Under the pieces are notes generated by a model. The model was not told the DNA's origin, ran no database searches, and worked only from the letters and a program-made list of their open reading frames with translations. Both the position numbers and the translations under genes were made by a program. Positions 41,621 through 51,500 of a DNA stretch of 64,000 bases are shown here, in pieces (the first letter of the stretch is position 1; the number at the start of each line of letters is the position of its first letter). Origin of the DNA: Amycolatopsis nivea. Its GTDB lineage: Bacteria > Actinomycetota > Actinomycetes > Mycobacteriales > Pseudonocardiaceae. The DNA is taken from positions 202,024 through 266,023 of the forward strand of contig NZ_SDLT01000002.1 in NCBI RefSeq assembly GCF_004522235.1, in the 5' to 3' direction.

Positions 41621-44059
41621 TCACTCCCCGGTCGCGACGGCCGTCACCGGACGCGTCCGCGTCGCCACCCAAGCGGGCAGGACCGCGGCGACCAAGGCGA
41701 GCACGATCGCGGTCGCGACGATCACCAGGTAGATGGAGATCGGCCCGTCCGGCAGCACCCGTCCGGTCGCGACGAGGCAGAACGGCACGATCGCGCCCGC
41801 CGAGACGACGGTGCCCAGCAGGATGCCGATCGCGGCGATCAGACCGCCTTCGCTCGCGGCCATCCGCAGCACCTGGCCGCGGGTGAAACCGCCGAGGCGC
41901 TGCAGCCCGAACTCCCGCCGACGCCGCGAGGTGGCCATGACCAGGGTGTTCACCACGGAGATCACCGTGTAGCCGACGATCATGCCGACCAGCAGGTAGT
42001 TCACCCACGCGCCGGTCTCGTCGTTCTTGGCGTTCGCGGCGGCCAGCGTGCTCCGGTCGCCGACGGACACCGGGAGACCGGCGGTCGCGGCGGTCAGGCT
42101 GCGCGTCAGCCGGGCCTGGTCGACGCCGGGTTCGGCGCGGACGAGCACCTGCCGGGGGAGACCCGCGGCAGTGTGCGCGGCGAGCAGGTCGGCGGGCAGG
42201 AGAAGCTGTTCGGCACCGTCTCGCTGCTGCACGATCGCGACGATGCGAAGGGTCCGGTCGGTCCCGTCGCCGAGACGGAGCGTGACGGAATCGCCGACGG
42301 ACCGGGAGACTTCGGCGGCGTCGGGCAACGCGATCGTGTCGCCTTTGAGGTCGGCGAGATTGCCTTGCACGACCGTGGCCGCGTTGATCGTCGCGTCGGT
42401 GAGGCCGAGCGCCGGGTAGCCCTTCTTGGTCTGGTTCTCGTCGAACGGCGCGGTGATGAACGCGCGACTGCTGACGTACGACGAGACCGCCGCGACGCCG
42501 TCCGCGTGCCGGACACGGTCGAGAGCCTCCGGAGAAATTCCAGTGGGGCCCGCGACGACCGCGTCGGCGCGGAGGTCTTCGGCGAAGGCTTGCGCGGAAG
42601 CGGCGGTGGTCGTGGTCTGCAGGTAGATGTTGGCGGTCGCGATGCCGACCGCGAGCATGATCGGCGTGACCGCGCCGGCCACCCGGGTGGCCGCGTTGCG
42701 CGTGTTGGTGATCGCCAGCCAGCCGGTGACGCCGCTGATCAACCGCATCGGGCCCTGCAACAGGATCGCGGTCAGCTTCGTGACGCCCGGGCTGATCATC
42801 GCGACGCCGATCGCCCACAGCATCACCGCCGGACCCGCCGTGCTCGCCGCGATGGGTCCCGTCATCACCGCGAGCGTGACGATGCCCAGCGCGGTCCCGC
42901 CGCCGAAGCACAGCAGCGCGACGATCAGCCGCACCGGAGTCAGCCAGCTGCGCGGCACGGAGGCCTCGGCGAGCGCCTCGGTCGGCCGGATGCGACCGAC
43001 CCGGAATCCGGCGACCAGCGCGGAAATCCCGACGGCGAGCATCGTCGCGCCCGCCGCGATGATCATCGGGATCCAGCCCTGGTGGAACTGCACCTCGGGC
43101 GGGATGAACCCACCCGAAGTGAACTGTTCGAACAGCCATCGGCCGAACACCGGACCCAGCGCGGCCGCGACTCCGGTCGCGAGCACGCCGATGACCAGCG
43201 CTTCGCCGAGAACCATGCGCCGCAACTGCCGTGGTGTCGTGCCGATCGCGCGCAGCAGAGCCAATTCCCGCTGCCGCTGGCGCACCGACAGCATCAACGT
43301 GCTGGCGATGACGAACACCGCGACCGAAATCGACAGTCCGCCCGCGACACCGGCCAACGGAATCAGCCGTGCGCCGCTCGTTTGCGCCTCCGGGAATTCA
43401 GCGAGGCCGCGCTCATCTCCAGTCAGCACGGACACCCCCGACCCGAGGTGCAACGCGGCCGGATTGTCAGTGACGACGCCGAAGTAGTCGACCTTGCCGG
43501 GGTGGCCGGAGAGCTGATCGGCCACGTCGTCGGCGAAGAACACGTCGGATCCCTCAACCGTCCGAGCGACGCGGTAGTGATTGATCTTCCCTTGCACCGC
43601 AAGGTCAACCGTCGCGCCAGCCGACACCCCGCTGACGGCGGGCAGCACCACTTCACCGTCTCGCGGCGCGGGTCCGGGCAGCCGAGCGGACTCCCAACCG
43701 TGCGCGACGAGAGGCTGTTTACCCAGCGATACCGGGAAATTCACCTCACCGACCACAGTGGACACGCCAGGTGTCGCGCGGATCGTCTCCGCCAGCGATC
43801 GGTCCAACCGGACCCGCTCGGACAGCGCGACCGACTGCGTCTTGGGCTTGTCGGAATGCTTCTGCAGCTCGAAATCCTTTTGTCCGGCAACAACTGCCGT
43901 CGCCCAAGCCAGCCGGTGCGGCGGCGCGGCGGACCGGATCCCGGTCTCCATCAGACCGGCGCAGGCGGACACGATCACCGCGCCGAGGAACGCGGCCACG
44001 AACGCGGCGATGAACCCGCCGGTGCGGAAACGCAAGGTGCGCAAGGCAAGACTGAACAT
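41621..44059 (-). CDS. FtsX-type ABC transporter permease
   Basis: Large membrane protein of 812 aa of the MacB/LolE-like FtsX family. An N-terminal helix and extracytoplasmic region precede the first FtsX domain (about residues 250-370: FVIASTLMLSVRQRQRELALLRAIGTTPRQLRRMV), and a second FtsX domain ends the protein (MVNTLVMATSRRRREFGLQRLGGFTRGQVLRMAASEG). Such proteins move antibiotics, peptides or lipoproteins outward, driven by a separate ATPase. ATG 44059 overlaps the stop of the ATPase gene by one base, so the pair is translated together. Its cargo is unknown. No TetR or two-component gene is adjacent, so regulation is unclear. Confidence 0.92.
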   Translation of the reverse strand: MFSLALRTLRFRTGGFIAAFVAAFLGAVIVSACAGLMETGIRSAAPPHRLAWATAVVAGQKDFELQKHSDKPKTQSVALSERVRLDRSLAETIRATPGVSTVVGEVNFPVSLGKQPLVAHGWESARLPGPAPRDGEVVLPAVSGVSAGATVDLAVQGKINHYRVARTVEGSDVFFADDVADQLSGHPGKVDYFGVVTDNPAALHLGSGVSVLTGDERGLAEFPEAQTSGARLIPLAGVAGGLSISVAVFVIASTLMLSVRQRQRELALLRAIGTTPRQLRRMVLGEALVIGVLATGVAAALGPVFGRWLFEQFTSGGFIPPEVQFHQGWIPMIIAAGATMLAVGISALVAGFRVGRIRPTEALAEASVPRSWLTPVRLIVALLCFGGGTALGIVTLAVMTGPIAASTAGPAVMLWAIGVAMISPGVTKLTAILLQGPMRLISGVTGWLAITNTRNAATRVAGAVTPIMLAVGIATANIYLQTTTTAASAQAFAEDLRADAVVAGPTGISPEALDRVRHADGVAAVSSYVSSRAFITAPFDENQTKKGYPALGLTDATINAATVVQGNLADLKGDTIALPDAAEVSRSVGDSVTLRLGDGTDRTLRIVAIVQQRDGAEQLLLPADLLAAHTAAGLPRQVLVRAEPGVDQARLTRSLTAATAGLPVSVGDRSTLAAANAKNDETGAWVNYLLVGMIVGYTVISVVNTLVMATSRRRREFGLQRLGGFTRGQVLRMAASEGGLIAAIGILLGTVVSAGAIVPFCLVATGRVLPDGPISIYLVIVATAIVLALVAAVLPAWVATRTRPVTAVATGE

Positions 44060-44805
44060 CAGAAGCCGCCCACCGGCGTCCGGTCGGCCCAGGCGCCGAG
44101 GTGCGTCATGCGTTCGGCGACCGCCGTCGCGGTCGGCCGGTGCAGCTCGCCGGCGACGCGGCCGTCCGCGAGGAAGACGACGCGATCCGCGTAGGAGGCC
44201 GCGACCGGGTCGTGTGTCACCATCACGACGGTCAGCCCGCCGCGCACCGATTCCGAGAGCAGGCCGAGGATTTCACTGGCGGTACGGGTGTCCAGCGCGC
44301 CGGTCGGCTCGTCGGCGAACAGCACGGCCGGGCGGCTGACCAGCGCGCGAGCGATCGCCACCCGCTGCTGTTGACCACCGGACAACTGACCCGGCAGGTG
44401 CTTGCGCCGGTCGCCCAGCCCGACGTGCCCGAGCATCTCGGCGACGCGGCGGCGGTCCGGACGACGACCGGCCAGCCGTAGCGGCAGCACGACGTTCTGC
44501 TCGACGGTCAGCGCGGGCAGCAGGTTGAACGCCTGGAAGACGAATCCGACCTTGTCCCGGCGCAGCTTCGTGAGCCGCGTTTCGGAGAGCTTGCCCAGTT
44601 CCTGGTCGTCGAGCAGGACCGAACCGCTCGTCGGCCGGTCGAGTCCGGCCGCGCAGTGCAGGAACGTGCTCTTGCCCGAGCCCGACGGGCCCATCACCGC
44701 GGTGAACCCCCCGCGCGAGAAGGACAGGCTCACCCCGTCCAGTGCCGTGACCCGGCCGTATTCCTTGCGGACGGATTCAAGCCGCACCGCTTCCCCAGTC
44801 GCCAT
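44059..44805 (-). CDS. ABC transporter ATP-binding protein (LolD/MacB-like)
   Basis: ATPase of 248 aa that powers the FtsX-type permease encoded just after it. Walker A is GPSGSGKST, the Q-loop VFQAFNLLPALTV, signature LSGGQQQRVAIARAL, Walker B AVLFADEPTGALD and the switch histidine TVVMVTHDPVAAS. ATG 44805 is supported by TAGCGT on the minus strand seven bases upstream and by weak ribosome binding, suggesting a leaderless mRNA; the longer upstream frame is unconserved. Confidence 0.94.
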   Translation of the reverse strand: MATGEAVRLESVRKEYGRVTALDGVSLSFSRGGFTAVMGPSGSGKSTFLHCAAGLDRPTSGSVLLDDQELGKLSETRLTKLRRDKVGFVFQAFNLLPALTVEQNVVLPLRLAGRRPDRRRVAEMLGHVGLGDRRKHLPGQLSGGQQQRVAIARALVSRPAVLFADEPTGALDTRTASEILGLLSESVRGGLTVVMVTHDPVAASYADRVVFLADGRVAGELHRPTATAVAERMTHLGAWADRTPVGGF

Positions 44806-44882
44806 GGGGAAAACGCTATGGCCTGCCGGGGGAAAACACCCTGGGGCGCACACGCCGGGACGGGGTAGGGCTGTCCCTACCG

Positions 44883-45650
44883 CTAGGTGCGGCGGCGGTT
44901 GCCGAACCCGCCGGCGAGCTTGCGCAGCACCGGACGCGGCAGCAGTCCGCCGATCCCGACCAGGGCCTTGTACTGCAGGCTCGGCACCGAGATCACCTTG
45001 CCGCGGCGCAGGTCAGCGAGGGCTTCGTCGACGACCTGGGCCACGTCGAGCCAGAACGCCTTCGGCCCCTCCCGCCGCAGCCCGGCGCGCTCGTGGAACT
45101 CGGTGTGGGTGAAACCGGGGCACAGCGCCATCATCCGCACGCCCTTCGGCAGCGACATCGCGATGCCCTCGGTGAACGACGTGACCCAGTTCTTGCTGGC
45201 GGTATACGTCGAACCGCGACCGGAGAAGAAGCCCGCGACACTGCTGACGTTGATGATGTCGCCGCGGCCGCGCTCGACCATGCCCGGCAGCGCCGCCCGG
45301 GTCAGCTGCAGCACGGCGGTCACGTTGACGTCGAGCTGACGCTGCAGGTCCTCGGCCGGGATCTCCCAGAACTCGCCGCTCAGCCCGAACCCCGCGTTGT
45401 TGACCAGCAGGTCGACCGGCCGGGTTCCGAGCAGCTCAGCGACCCGGCCGCGACCGTCCACTTCGGACAGATCGGCGGACAGCACGGTCACCTCGACGCC
45501 GTGCTCCGCGCGCAGCTTCTCGGCCAGCGCGGTCAGCCGCTCCTCGTCCCTGGCGACGAGGACGAGGTCGTGCTTCTCGGCGGCGAGCCGGCGCGCGAAT
45601 TCCGCGCCGATGCCCGCGGTGGCTCCCGTGATCACAGAACTGGTGGTCAT
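44883..45650 (-). CDS. Short-chain dehydrogenase/reductase
   Basis: SDR of 255 aa related to 3-ketoacyl-CoA/retinol-type reductases found near lipid genes. The cofactor loop [18 protein letters not shown], catalytic Ser in INVSSVAGF and Tyr-x3-Lys in YTASKNW are intact. Hydrophobic segments are absent except a C-terminal region [20 protein letters not shown] that may contact the membrane. It lies upstream of the ABC exporter genes on the same strand with a 77-base gap, but the exporter has its own promoter-like sequence. The divergent secreted-protein gene begins 61 bases away. Confidence 0.9.
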   Translation of the reverse strand: MTTSSVITGATAGIGAEFARRLAAEKHDLVLVARDEERLTALAEKLRAEHGVEVTVLSADLSEVDGRGRVAELLGTRPVDLLVNNAGFGLSGEFWEIPAEDLQRQLDVNVTAVLQLTRAALPGMVERGRGDIINVSSVAGFFSGRGSTYTASKNWVTSFTEGIAMSLPKGVRMMALCPGFTHTEFHERAGLRREGPKAFWLDVAQVVDEALADLRRGKVISVPSLQYKALVGIGGLLPRPVLRKLAGGFGNRRRT

Positions 45651-45711
45651 GTGGGTGAAGCTACCCGTTTTTCAGCTGCGTTTGCGCTGGTGGCGCAGTA
45701 TGGTCCGGCGC

Positions 45712-46581
45712 ATGGGCAAGCACACCAAGCGGACGCCCGGATATCTGCCCCGGATGGCCGCCGGTGCGGCACCCCTCGCTCTGTTGCTCGCCGGCCCGGC
45801 TGCGGCGCTGGCGGACACCCCGCGCGGGGGACTGCCGCTCGACCTGCACCAGCACGGTTCCTCCACCGACCTCCAGTTCACCCGCGACGAGGCGCTCACG
45901 ACGCGCGATCTGCCCGCGTCCGCCGCGTCGAACCTGCACCAGGCGCTCGCTCCGGACGCCGCCGGCCAGTCCCAGACGCACGACCTGCGTCTCGGCGAGG
46001 CAGGCCGCGCGTTCACCGGCAACGACCTCGGCGCGCACCACACGCAGCCGTTCGACGGTGCGCACGTAGCCGGTCTGGACCAGTCCATGCGGCACGGCGT
46101 CCGGCTGCCCCAGGGCGTCGAAGCGCTCTCCAGCAGCAAGACCGGCGCCGAATCCGGTCTGGCCGGCCGATTCTCCGGCGACCTGATGAGCGGCAGCCGC
46201 GTCGAACGCACCTCCGCGGACGCCGTCGACCTCGGCCCGGCGGGCTCGGTGGTCGCGAACTCCGACGAAAGCGTGCTCGGCCAGTTCACCGGCAAGCTCG
46301 ACGTCGCGCGGCTGGAGTCCACCGAGCGGCACAGCGTGTCCGGCGACCTCGGCCCGGTGCACACGCTGGCCGCGACGAGCCAGTCGACCGCCGAGCGCAC
46401 CGAGCGGTTCCACGGCGAACTGTCGGCCGCGGACATCGCGGCGGCGCGGGCGAGCACCGCTTCTACCGTGGGTGTCCCGGTTACCCGGAGCCAGCACGTG
46501 GGCGCCGAGGTGCTCGGAAATCCGGTCATCGACAACGGATGGACAGTTTCCGGGCCGCCGTTCACTTTCTCGCCCGGCTGA
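45712..46581 (+). CDS. Secreted protein of unknown function
   Basis: Protein of 289 aa that I do not recognise. A basic N-terminus (MGKHTKRTPGYLPRM) is followed by a hydrophobic stretch AAGAAPLALLLAGPAAALA and an ALADTP cleavage-like site near residue 35, so it is probably exported. The mature part has a polar, repetitive character: motifs like DVARLESTERHS, TSADAVDLG and RTERFHGELSAADIA suggest short repeated units of a cell-surface or secreted beta-rich protein. ATG 45712 is preceded by TATGGT seven bases upstream; an ATG at 45700 in the same frame is an alternative. It lies upstream of the arabinosyltransferase, so a cell-envelope role is possible. Confidence 0.75.
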   Translation: MGKHTKRTPGYLPRMAAGAAPLALLLAGPAAALADTPRGGLPLDLHQHGSSTDLQFTRDEALTTRDLPASAASNLHQALAPDAAGQSQTHDLRLGEAGRAFTGNDLGAHHTQPFDGAHVAGLDQSMRHGVRLPQGVEALSSSKTGAESGLAGRFSGDLMSGSRVERTSADAVDLGPAGSVVANSDESVLGQFTGKLDVARLESTERHSVSGDLGPVHTLAATSQSTAERTERFHGELSAADIAAARASTASTVGVPVTRSQHVGAEVLGNPVIDNGWTVSGPPFTFSPG

Positions 46582-46597
46582 GTTCACCACCAGGCCG

Positions 46598-46626
46598 GGT
46601 CCGCTTTCGGCAACCGAGTCCGGACC
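46598..46626 (+). terminator. Terminator after the secreted-protein gene
   Basis: Outer arms GGTCCG and CGGACC (6 bp) enclose an inner TCGG-CAA-CCGA stem-loop, followed by GTTTCC. It ends the preceding transcript before the arabinosyltransferase promoter. Confidence 0.65.
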
Positions 46627-46821
46627 GTTTCCGGATCGTGAAACGACCCTCGGCCGAAGCCGTCGTGAGCTGCGGGACGTCACCCGTTCGCCGTAACGAA
46701 GGCCGCGCTTCCTTTACCCACCGTGGCGGTTCGGCGCGCGAATCCGGGCTCGACCAGGTGGCGCCGCCACCTGGAGAGTCCCCAGCGGGAGGCCCGCATC
46801 CGCTTGGATAGCCTGCGGGGC

Positions 46822-49800
46822 GTGGTCGACCTCGAATCCGCTGCCGCCGAATCGGCGTCTCCGACAGCTGCCGGCAAGAGCAAAGCCGGGCGTCGGGCGC
46901 GGCTGCTCGCTGCGGTTTTCGGAATCGCCGGCGCGATTCTCGCGATCGCGATCCCGTTCCTGCCCGTCACGCTCGAGCAAACCACCCTCGACTGGCCGAC
47001 CGCCCAGGGCGGCACCAGGGCGGTGTCCGCCCCGCTGACCGCGCAGGCGCCGATCTCGCTTGACGCGAAGGTCTCGTGCGCGACCGCACGGGCGCTCGAC
47101 GCGCGCACCGACGGCAACGCCGTGCTGTTCAGCACCAACCCGCCGAACTCCAGCATCGGCACCGTCACCGGGATGGCCCTGCAGGTCGGCGACGGTCAGC
47201 TCACGCTTTCCTCACAGGGCCAGCAGCTCGGCGCGGCCCCGATCGGCGAGGGCGACTGCACGATCACCGTGCATTCCGACCCGAAGCACACGACCGCGTC
47301 CGTCGGCGGCGCCCACCTGGCGGACGTCAGCGACGACCACCGGCCGCAGCTCACCGGCTTCTTCTCCGACCTCAACAACCAGGACGACACGCACGGCCTT
47401 TCGGTTTCCGCGCAGGTCGACAACCGCTGGGCCAGCACGGCGACCGGCATCAAGCTGGCCGCCATCGTGCTGTCGGTGCTCTGCTTCATCGGCGCGGTGC
47501 TCGCGCTGTACCGCCTCGACCGGCTCTCCGGCCGGCGCGCGCCCCGGCTGGCCAAGCGCGGCTGGTGGAAGCTGAAATTCCTCGACATAGCCGTCCTCGG
47601 CACGCTCGGCGTCTGGTGGCTGATCGGCGCGATGACCGCCGACGACGGCTACTTCACGACCATGGCGCGCGTCCGCGGCGACGCCGGGTACATCGGCGAG
47701 TACTACCGGTGGTTCGCCGCGCCGGACGCGCCGATGGCGTGGTTCGTCGACATCTACGCGGCCATGACCAAGGTCAGTTCGCTGACGCCGTGGATGCGGC
47801 TGCCGTCGCTGTTGATGGGCGTCGCCTGCTGGATGCTGATCAGCCGGGGCGTGCTGCCCCGGCTCGGCAGGCAGGTGCGGATCAGCAGCGCGGCCGGCTG
47901 GGCGGCGGGCGCGGTCTTCCTCGCGTTCTGGCTGCCCTACGACAACGGCCTGCGCCCGGAAAACCTGGTCGCGCTGCTGTCGCTGATCACCATCTGCGCG
48001 GTCGAACGCGCGGTGGCGACCCGGCGGCTCGGCCCGGCGGCGGTCGGGCTGACCGTCGCGGCGCTGTGCGTTTCGGTGAACCCGCACGGGCTGATGGCCG
48101 TGTTGCCGTTCGTGGTCGGGCTGAAACCGCTGGCGAAGATCGTGCTCCGGCACGCCCGCCAGTTCGGCTGGGTTCCGGTGCTCGCGCCGGTCGCCGCCGC
48201 CGGACTGGTGATCCTCGCACTCATCTTCTGCGACCAGACGCTGAGCGGCGCGCTCGAATCGGTGCGGCTGCGGTCTTCGCTCGGGCCGACCGGGGCCTGG
48301 TACAACGAGCTGGACCGCTACACGATGCTGTTCAGCAACGGCCCGGACGGTTCGATGACGCGCCGGTTCCCGGTGTTGTTGATCTTCCTCTGCCTTGCGA
48401 CCTGCGCGGTCGTGCTGCTGCGGCGCGGCAACATCCGCGGTGCCGCGCTCGGCCCGAGCCGCAGGCTGCTCGGCATCAGCGCACTGTCCTTTGTGGTCCT
48501 CGCGCTCGCCCCGACCAAGCACTCGCACCACTTCGGCATGCTGGTCGCGGTCGGCGGTCCGCTCGCCGCGCTCACCGCGTTGTCGACGAGCACGACCGTG
48601 CTGCTGTCGCGCCGCAACCGCGCGGCGTTCTTCGCCGGGCTGATGGTGATCGTCGCGCTGGCTTCGACCGGGCCGAACGCCTGGTGGTACGTCTCGGCGT
48701 GGGGCGTGCCGTGGTTCGACCTCCCGCCGCAGGTGTTCGGCATCAAGCTGAGCACGATGGCGCTCGTGGCGGCCGCGGTCGCGCTGGCGATCGCGGCGAT
48801 CGAGCACATGAAGCACAACGAGCACGAACCGTTCGTGCCGCCCGCGCCGGTGCCGCGGTCCGACCTGGAAAACCGCGGCCGGGCGCTGCGGCTCGGGCTC
48901 GCGCCGCTGTCGACGGTGTGCGCGATTCTCGTGCTGTTCGAGATCGGCAGCATCGCCAAGGGCATCCAGAAGCGCTGGGACACCTACAACATGGGTGCCG
49001 ACAACATCCGCCAGCTGGCCGGGAAGAGCTGCGGGCTGTCCGACTACATCAAGGTCGAGCGCGATCCGAAGGCCGGCATTCTCGAAGCCGCGCCGCAGCA
49101 GCCGCAGAACGCCGCGCCCGGCTGGCAGGTGCCCGCAGGCGCCGACCGCGGGACCACGCCGCAGGAATGGCTGACCAGCACCCAGAAGGGCTTCGTCACC
49201 AACGGCGGGCTGCCCACGGACGACAAGTGGAAGCCGCCGCACGGCTTCGGCAAGGACGCCGCGCCGATCTGGGGCAGCTACCACGAGTCCGGCGACGGCG
49301 CGGGCGACCTGCGCACCCAGTGGTACTCGATCCCGGAACGCGCGCGCGACGGCTCGGTGCCGATCGTGGTCGCGCTCGCGGGCAAGACCGAGGACCCGAA
49401 CGGGCTGACCGCCGAATTCGGCAAGAACACCCCCGCCGGGTTCGAGGTGCTCAGCCGCGAGAAGCTCGACGCGAAGAAGAAGGACACCGACTGGCGGGAC
49501 GCGCGGGTCAGCGTGCCCGACGGCGCCGACCAGGTGCGGATCGTGGCGAAGGGCCGCGGGCTCGGCAGCGAAGGCTGGGTCGCGTTCAGCGCGCCGCGGG
49601 CGCCGAAGATCGCGAAGATGACCGACGTGGTCGGGAAGGACCCGGTGTTCCTGGAGTGGGCCGCCGCCGCACAGCACCCGTGCCTGCGCCCGTCCTCGAT
49701 CCACAACGGGATCGCCGAGATGCCGAAGTACCGGATCAGCGCGGGCGACGACCTGCGCACGGTCGGCCGGTACTGGTCTTCGCCCGCGGGCGGCGGGCCG

Positions 49801-50016
49801 TTCGTGTGGATGAACGCGAGCGTCCAGATGGAGGCGTTGCCGACGTATCTGGAAGGCGACGTCGACCGTGACTGGGGGACGTTGTACGAGGTGACGCCCG
49901 ACGTCGCGAACGCGCTCCCGGCTTCGGCAGCGCTGCATCAGCAGTCGGTGACGCATTCCGGACTGTGGTCGCCTGGACCGCTGGCCAAACCCGCCAACCC
50001 GACCGGCGAGACGTAA
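46822..50016 (+). CDS. Cell-wall arabinosyltransferase (EmbA/B/C family)
   Basis: Membrane glycosyltransferase (GT-C fold) of 1064 aa that transfers arabinofuranose from decaprenyl-phosphoarabinose to the arabinan of the wall or lipoglycan. An N-terminal helix is followed by an outer carbohydrate-binding-like domain, then about a dozen further helices. The catalytic acidic pair is in the first outer loop (MTADDGYFTTMARV), and the NPHGLMAVLPFVVGLKPLAKIV loop is typical. A large C-terminal outer domain with a lectin-like fold ends the protein. GTG 46822 is supported by TAGCCT seven bases upstream and the length then matches Emb proteins. Its presence indicates arabinogalactan-type walls, as in Pseudonocardiaceae. 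Confidence 0.94.
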   Translation: MVDLESAAAESASPTAAGKSKAGRRARLLAAVFGIAGAILAIAIPFLPVTLEQTTLDWPTAQGGTRAVSAPLTAQAPISLDAKVSCATARALDARTDGNAVLFSTNPPNSSIGTVTGMALQVGDGQLTLSSQGQQLGAAPIGEGDCTITVHSDPKHTTASVGGAHLADVSDDHRPQLTGFFSDLNNQDDTHGLSVSAQVDNRWASTATGIKLAAIVLSVLCFIGAVLALYRLDRLSGRRAPRLAKRGWWKLKFLDIAVLGTLGVWWLIGAMTADDGYFTTMARVRGDAGYIGEYYRWFAAPDAPMAWFVDIYAAMTKVSSLTPWMRLPSLLMGVACWMLISRGVLPRLGRQVRISSAAGWAAGAVFLAFWLPYDNGLRPENLVALLSLITICAVERAVATRRLGPAAVGLTVAALCVSVNPHGLMAVLPFVVGLKPLAKIVLRHARQFGWVPVLAPVAAAGLVILALIFCDQTLSGALESVRLRSSLGPTGAWYNELDRYTMLFSNGPDGSMTRRFPVLLIFLCLATCAVVLLRRGNIRGAALGPSRRLLGISALSFVVLALAPTKHSHHFGMLVAVGGPLAALTALSTSTTVLLSRRNRAAFFAGLMVIVALASTGPNAWWYVSAWGVPWFDLPPQVFGIKLSTMALVAAAVALAIAAIEHMKHNEHEPFVPPAPVPRSDLENRGRALRLGLAPLSTVCAILVLFEIGSIAKGIQKRWDTYNMGADNIRQLAGKSCGLSDYIKVERDPKAGILEAAPQQPQNAAPGWQVPAGADRGTTPQEWLTSTQKGFVTNGGLPTDDKWKPPHGFGKDAAPIWGSYHESGDGAGDLRTQWYSIPERARDGSVPIVVALAGKTEDPNGLTAEFGKNTPAGFEVLSREKLDAKKKDTDWRDARVSVPDGADQVRIVAKGRGLGSEGWVAFSAPRAPKIAKMTDVVGKDPVFLEWAAAAQHPCLRPSSIHNGIAEMPKYRISAGDDLRTVGRYWSSPAGGGPFVWMNASVQMEALPTYLEGDVDRDWGTLYEVTPDVANALPASAALHQQSVTHSGLWSPGPLAKPANPTGET

Positions 50017-50027
50017 ACCGGCTGTGT

Positions 50028-50071
50028 CGCGAAGGGCCCGTTGAGTCGATCAAGGGGCCCTTCGCGCTTTT
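50028..50071 (+). terminator. Terminator of the arabinosyltransferase gene
   Basis: Arms CGCGAAGGGCCC and GGGCCCTTCGCG (12 bp) plus an inner TTGA/TCAA pairing, followed by CTTTT. The inner CTTGA/TCAAG-type pattern is shared with the hairpin at 52547. Confidence 0.85.
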
Positions 50072-51219
50072 CAGCAGCGATACCGGGTGAACTGCTCGTT
50101 CATGATCAGAAACGCGCCGAGCCCGTGGAAGTCGTTCGTCAGTCGCTTCCGCGCGAAGTAGAACTTCAGGTCCCCGACGTTCGTCCCTTCGCAGATGTCG
50201 GCGATATTCGTCAGTCCGTCCGACCCGATCGACACCTTCTGCAGCACTCCCGCGTAGCCGCGCTGCGCGACCGAGGCGTAGCACGCGGGCAGATATCCGC
50301 GCTCGACGCCCCGGGAGACGGTGAACGCGTACATCGAGGACGCGGACGTCTCCAGCCAGTTCCCGTCGTCCCCGCCGTGGTCGACGACCTGGTACCACCG
50401 GCCGGTCCGCGGGTCCTGGAACCGGCGGTATCCGTCGGCGAGGAACTGGACGATCCCGACCAGCTCCGGCCTGCGGGGATGGTCGGCGGGCAGCACCTCG
50501 AGGATGTCGATCGCGGCCATCCCGAACCAGCCGATCGCGCGGGCCCAGTGGAAGCTGGAGTGCTTGCCGGGCCCGGTCGCCCACGGCTGGGTGCCGCTTT
50601 CGTCGTAGGCGTGGTAGATCAGGCCCTTCGCGGGTTCCTTGAGGTGTCCGAAGTAGACGGACAGATTCTTGGCGGACTCCTCGTAGCAGTACGTCGGGTC
50701 GTGGAAAACCTTGCCGTACAACGCTAGGAACGGTTGCGCCATGTACACGCCGTCGCCCCACAGCTGGTGCTGACGGCTGACCGCGTGCCACATCCCGCCG
50801 TCGCTCGTGCGCGGATAGGTCTCGAAGCGTTTGCGCAGCTGATCGGCGGCCTTGCGGTACTTGGCGTTGCCGGTTTCGTTGTACAGCAACGGAAGCATCT
50901 GGCAGGCACGCATCGAGTCGAGGCTGCTGAAGCTGTTGGAGATGCCGTCGTCGGTGATGAACCGGTCGTACCAGGCGACGAGGTAGTCGAGGTACTTGCG
51001 CTCCTTGGTGCGCCGGTAGAAGAGGTACTGGCCGTAGAAGTAGAGGCCGAGCGGATAGCTCCAGCCGCCGATGGACGCCGGGGTGTAGCGCTTCATGGTG
51101 GAGTCGATGACGGCGCGGGACCAGTCGCGCGCGCCCGCGGCCGCCGCGACCCCGGGCAGCGCGAGCGAGCCGAGTGCCGCCGCGGCCCCGGTCAGTACCG
51201 ATCTTCTCGAGAGGGACAT
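50071..51219 (-). CDS. Tat-exported GH88/GH105-like hydrolase
   Basis: Protein of 382 aa resembling unsaturated rhamnogalacturonyl hydrolases (GH105), alpha/alpha-barrel enzymes that remove an unsaturated uronate from pectin fragments. The N-terminus SLSRRSVLTGAAAALGSLALPGVAAAAG is a twin-arginine signal peptide, so it should be folded before export. GH105 hallmarks are HQLWGDGVYMAQPFLA, with the catalytic aspartate, and SSFHWARAIGWFGMAAIDILEVLP. The last part carries CEGTNVGD. The stop lies next to the arabinosyltransferase terminator. No other pectin genes are seen here, so the true substrate may be another uronate or a wall polymer. Confidence 0.88.
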   Translation of the reverse strand: MSLSRRSVLTGAAAALGSLALPGVAAAAGARDWSRAVIDSTMKRYTPASIGGWSYPLGLYFYGQYLFYRRTKERKYLDYLVAWYDRFITDDGISNSFSSLDSMRACQMLPLLYNETGNAKYRKAADQLRKRFETYPRTSDGGMWHAVSRQHQLWGDGVYMAQPFLALYGKVFHDPTYCYEESAKNLSVYFGHLKEPAKGLIYHAYDESGTQPWATGPGKHSSFHWARAIGWFGMAAIDILEVLPADHPRRPELVGIVQFLADGYRRFQDPRTGRWYQVVDHGGDDGNWLETSASSMYAFTVSRGVERGYLPACYASVAQRGYAGVLQKVSIGSDGLTNIADICEGTNVGDLKFYFARKRLTNDFHGLGAFLIMNEQFTRYRC

Positions 51220-51500
51220 GCGGGTGTCCTTCCTGCTGTCGGCGGCGGCGGGAAAGGCTGTCGAACGACCTCTACCCGGCGCGGGAGCGGTCCGGCAAGG
51301 TTCCTGTCCGGGATGTCCGGCGCGATCGCTGGATAGGCCCAGCGGGGCGTCCGGTCAGCGGGAACCGGTCCGCAATGGACACCTGACCCGGGCGATTAGC
51401 CGATTTGTCGACGCGACCTGGCGGGTTCCGGCCAAACGGGGCGCGCCGACACGGTGCGGCCGTCCCGGTAGGAGGGCTCGGCAGCGATACCCTGACCGGC

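Noticed and set aside
47076..49956. Long frames in other phases over the arabinosyltransferase gene
   Set aside because: The Emb frame has full-length family similarity; the others are Arg-rich shadows.
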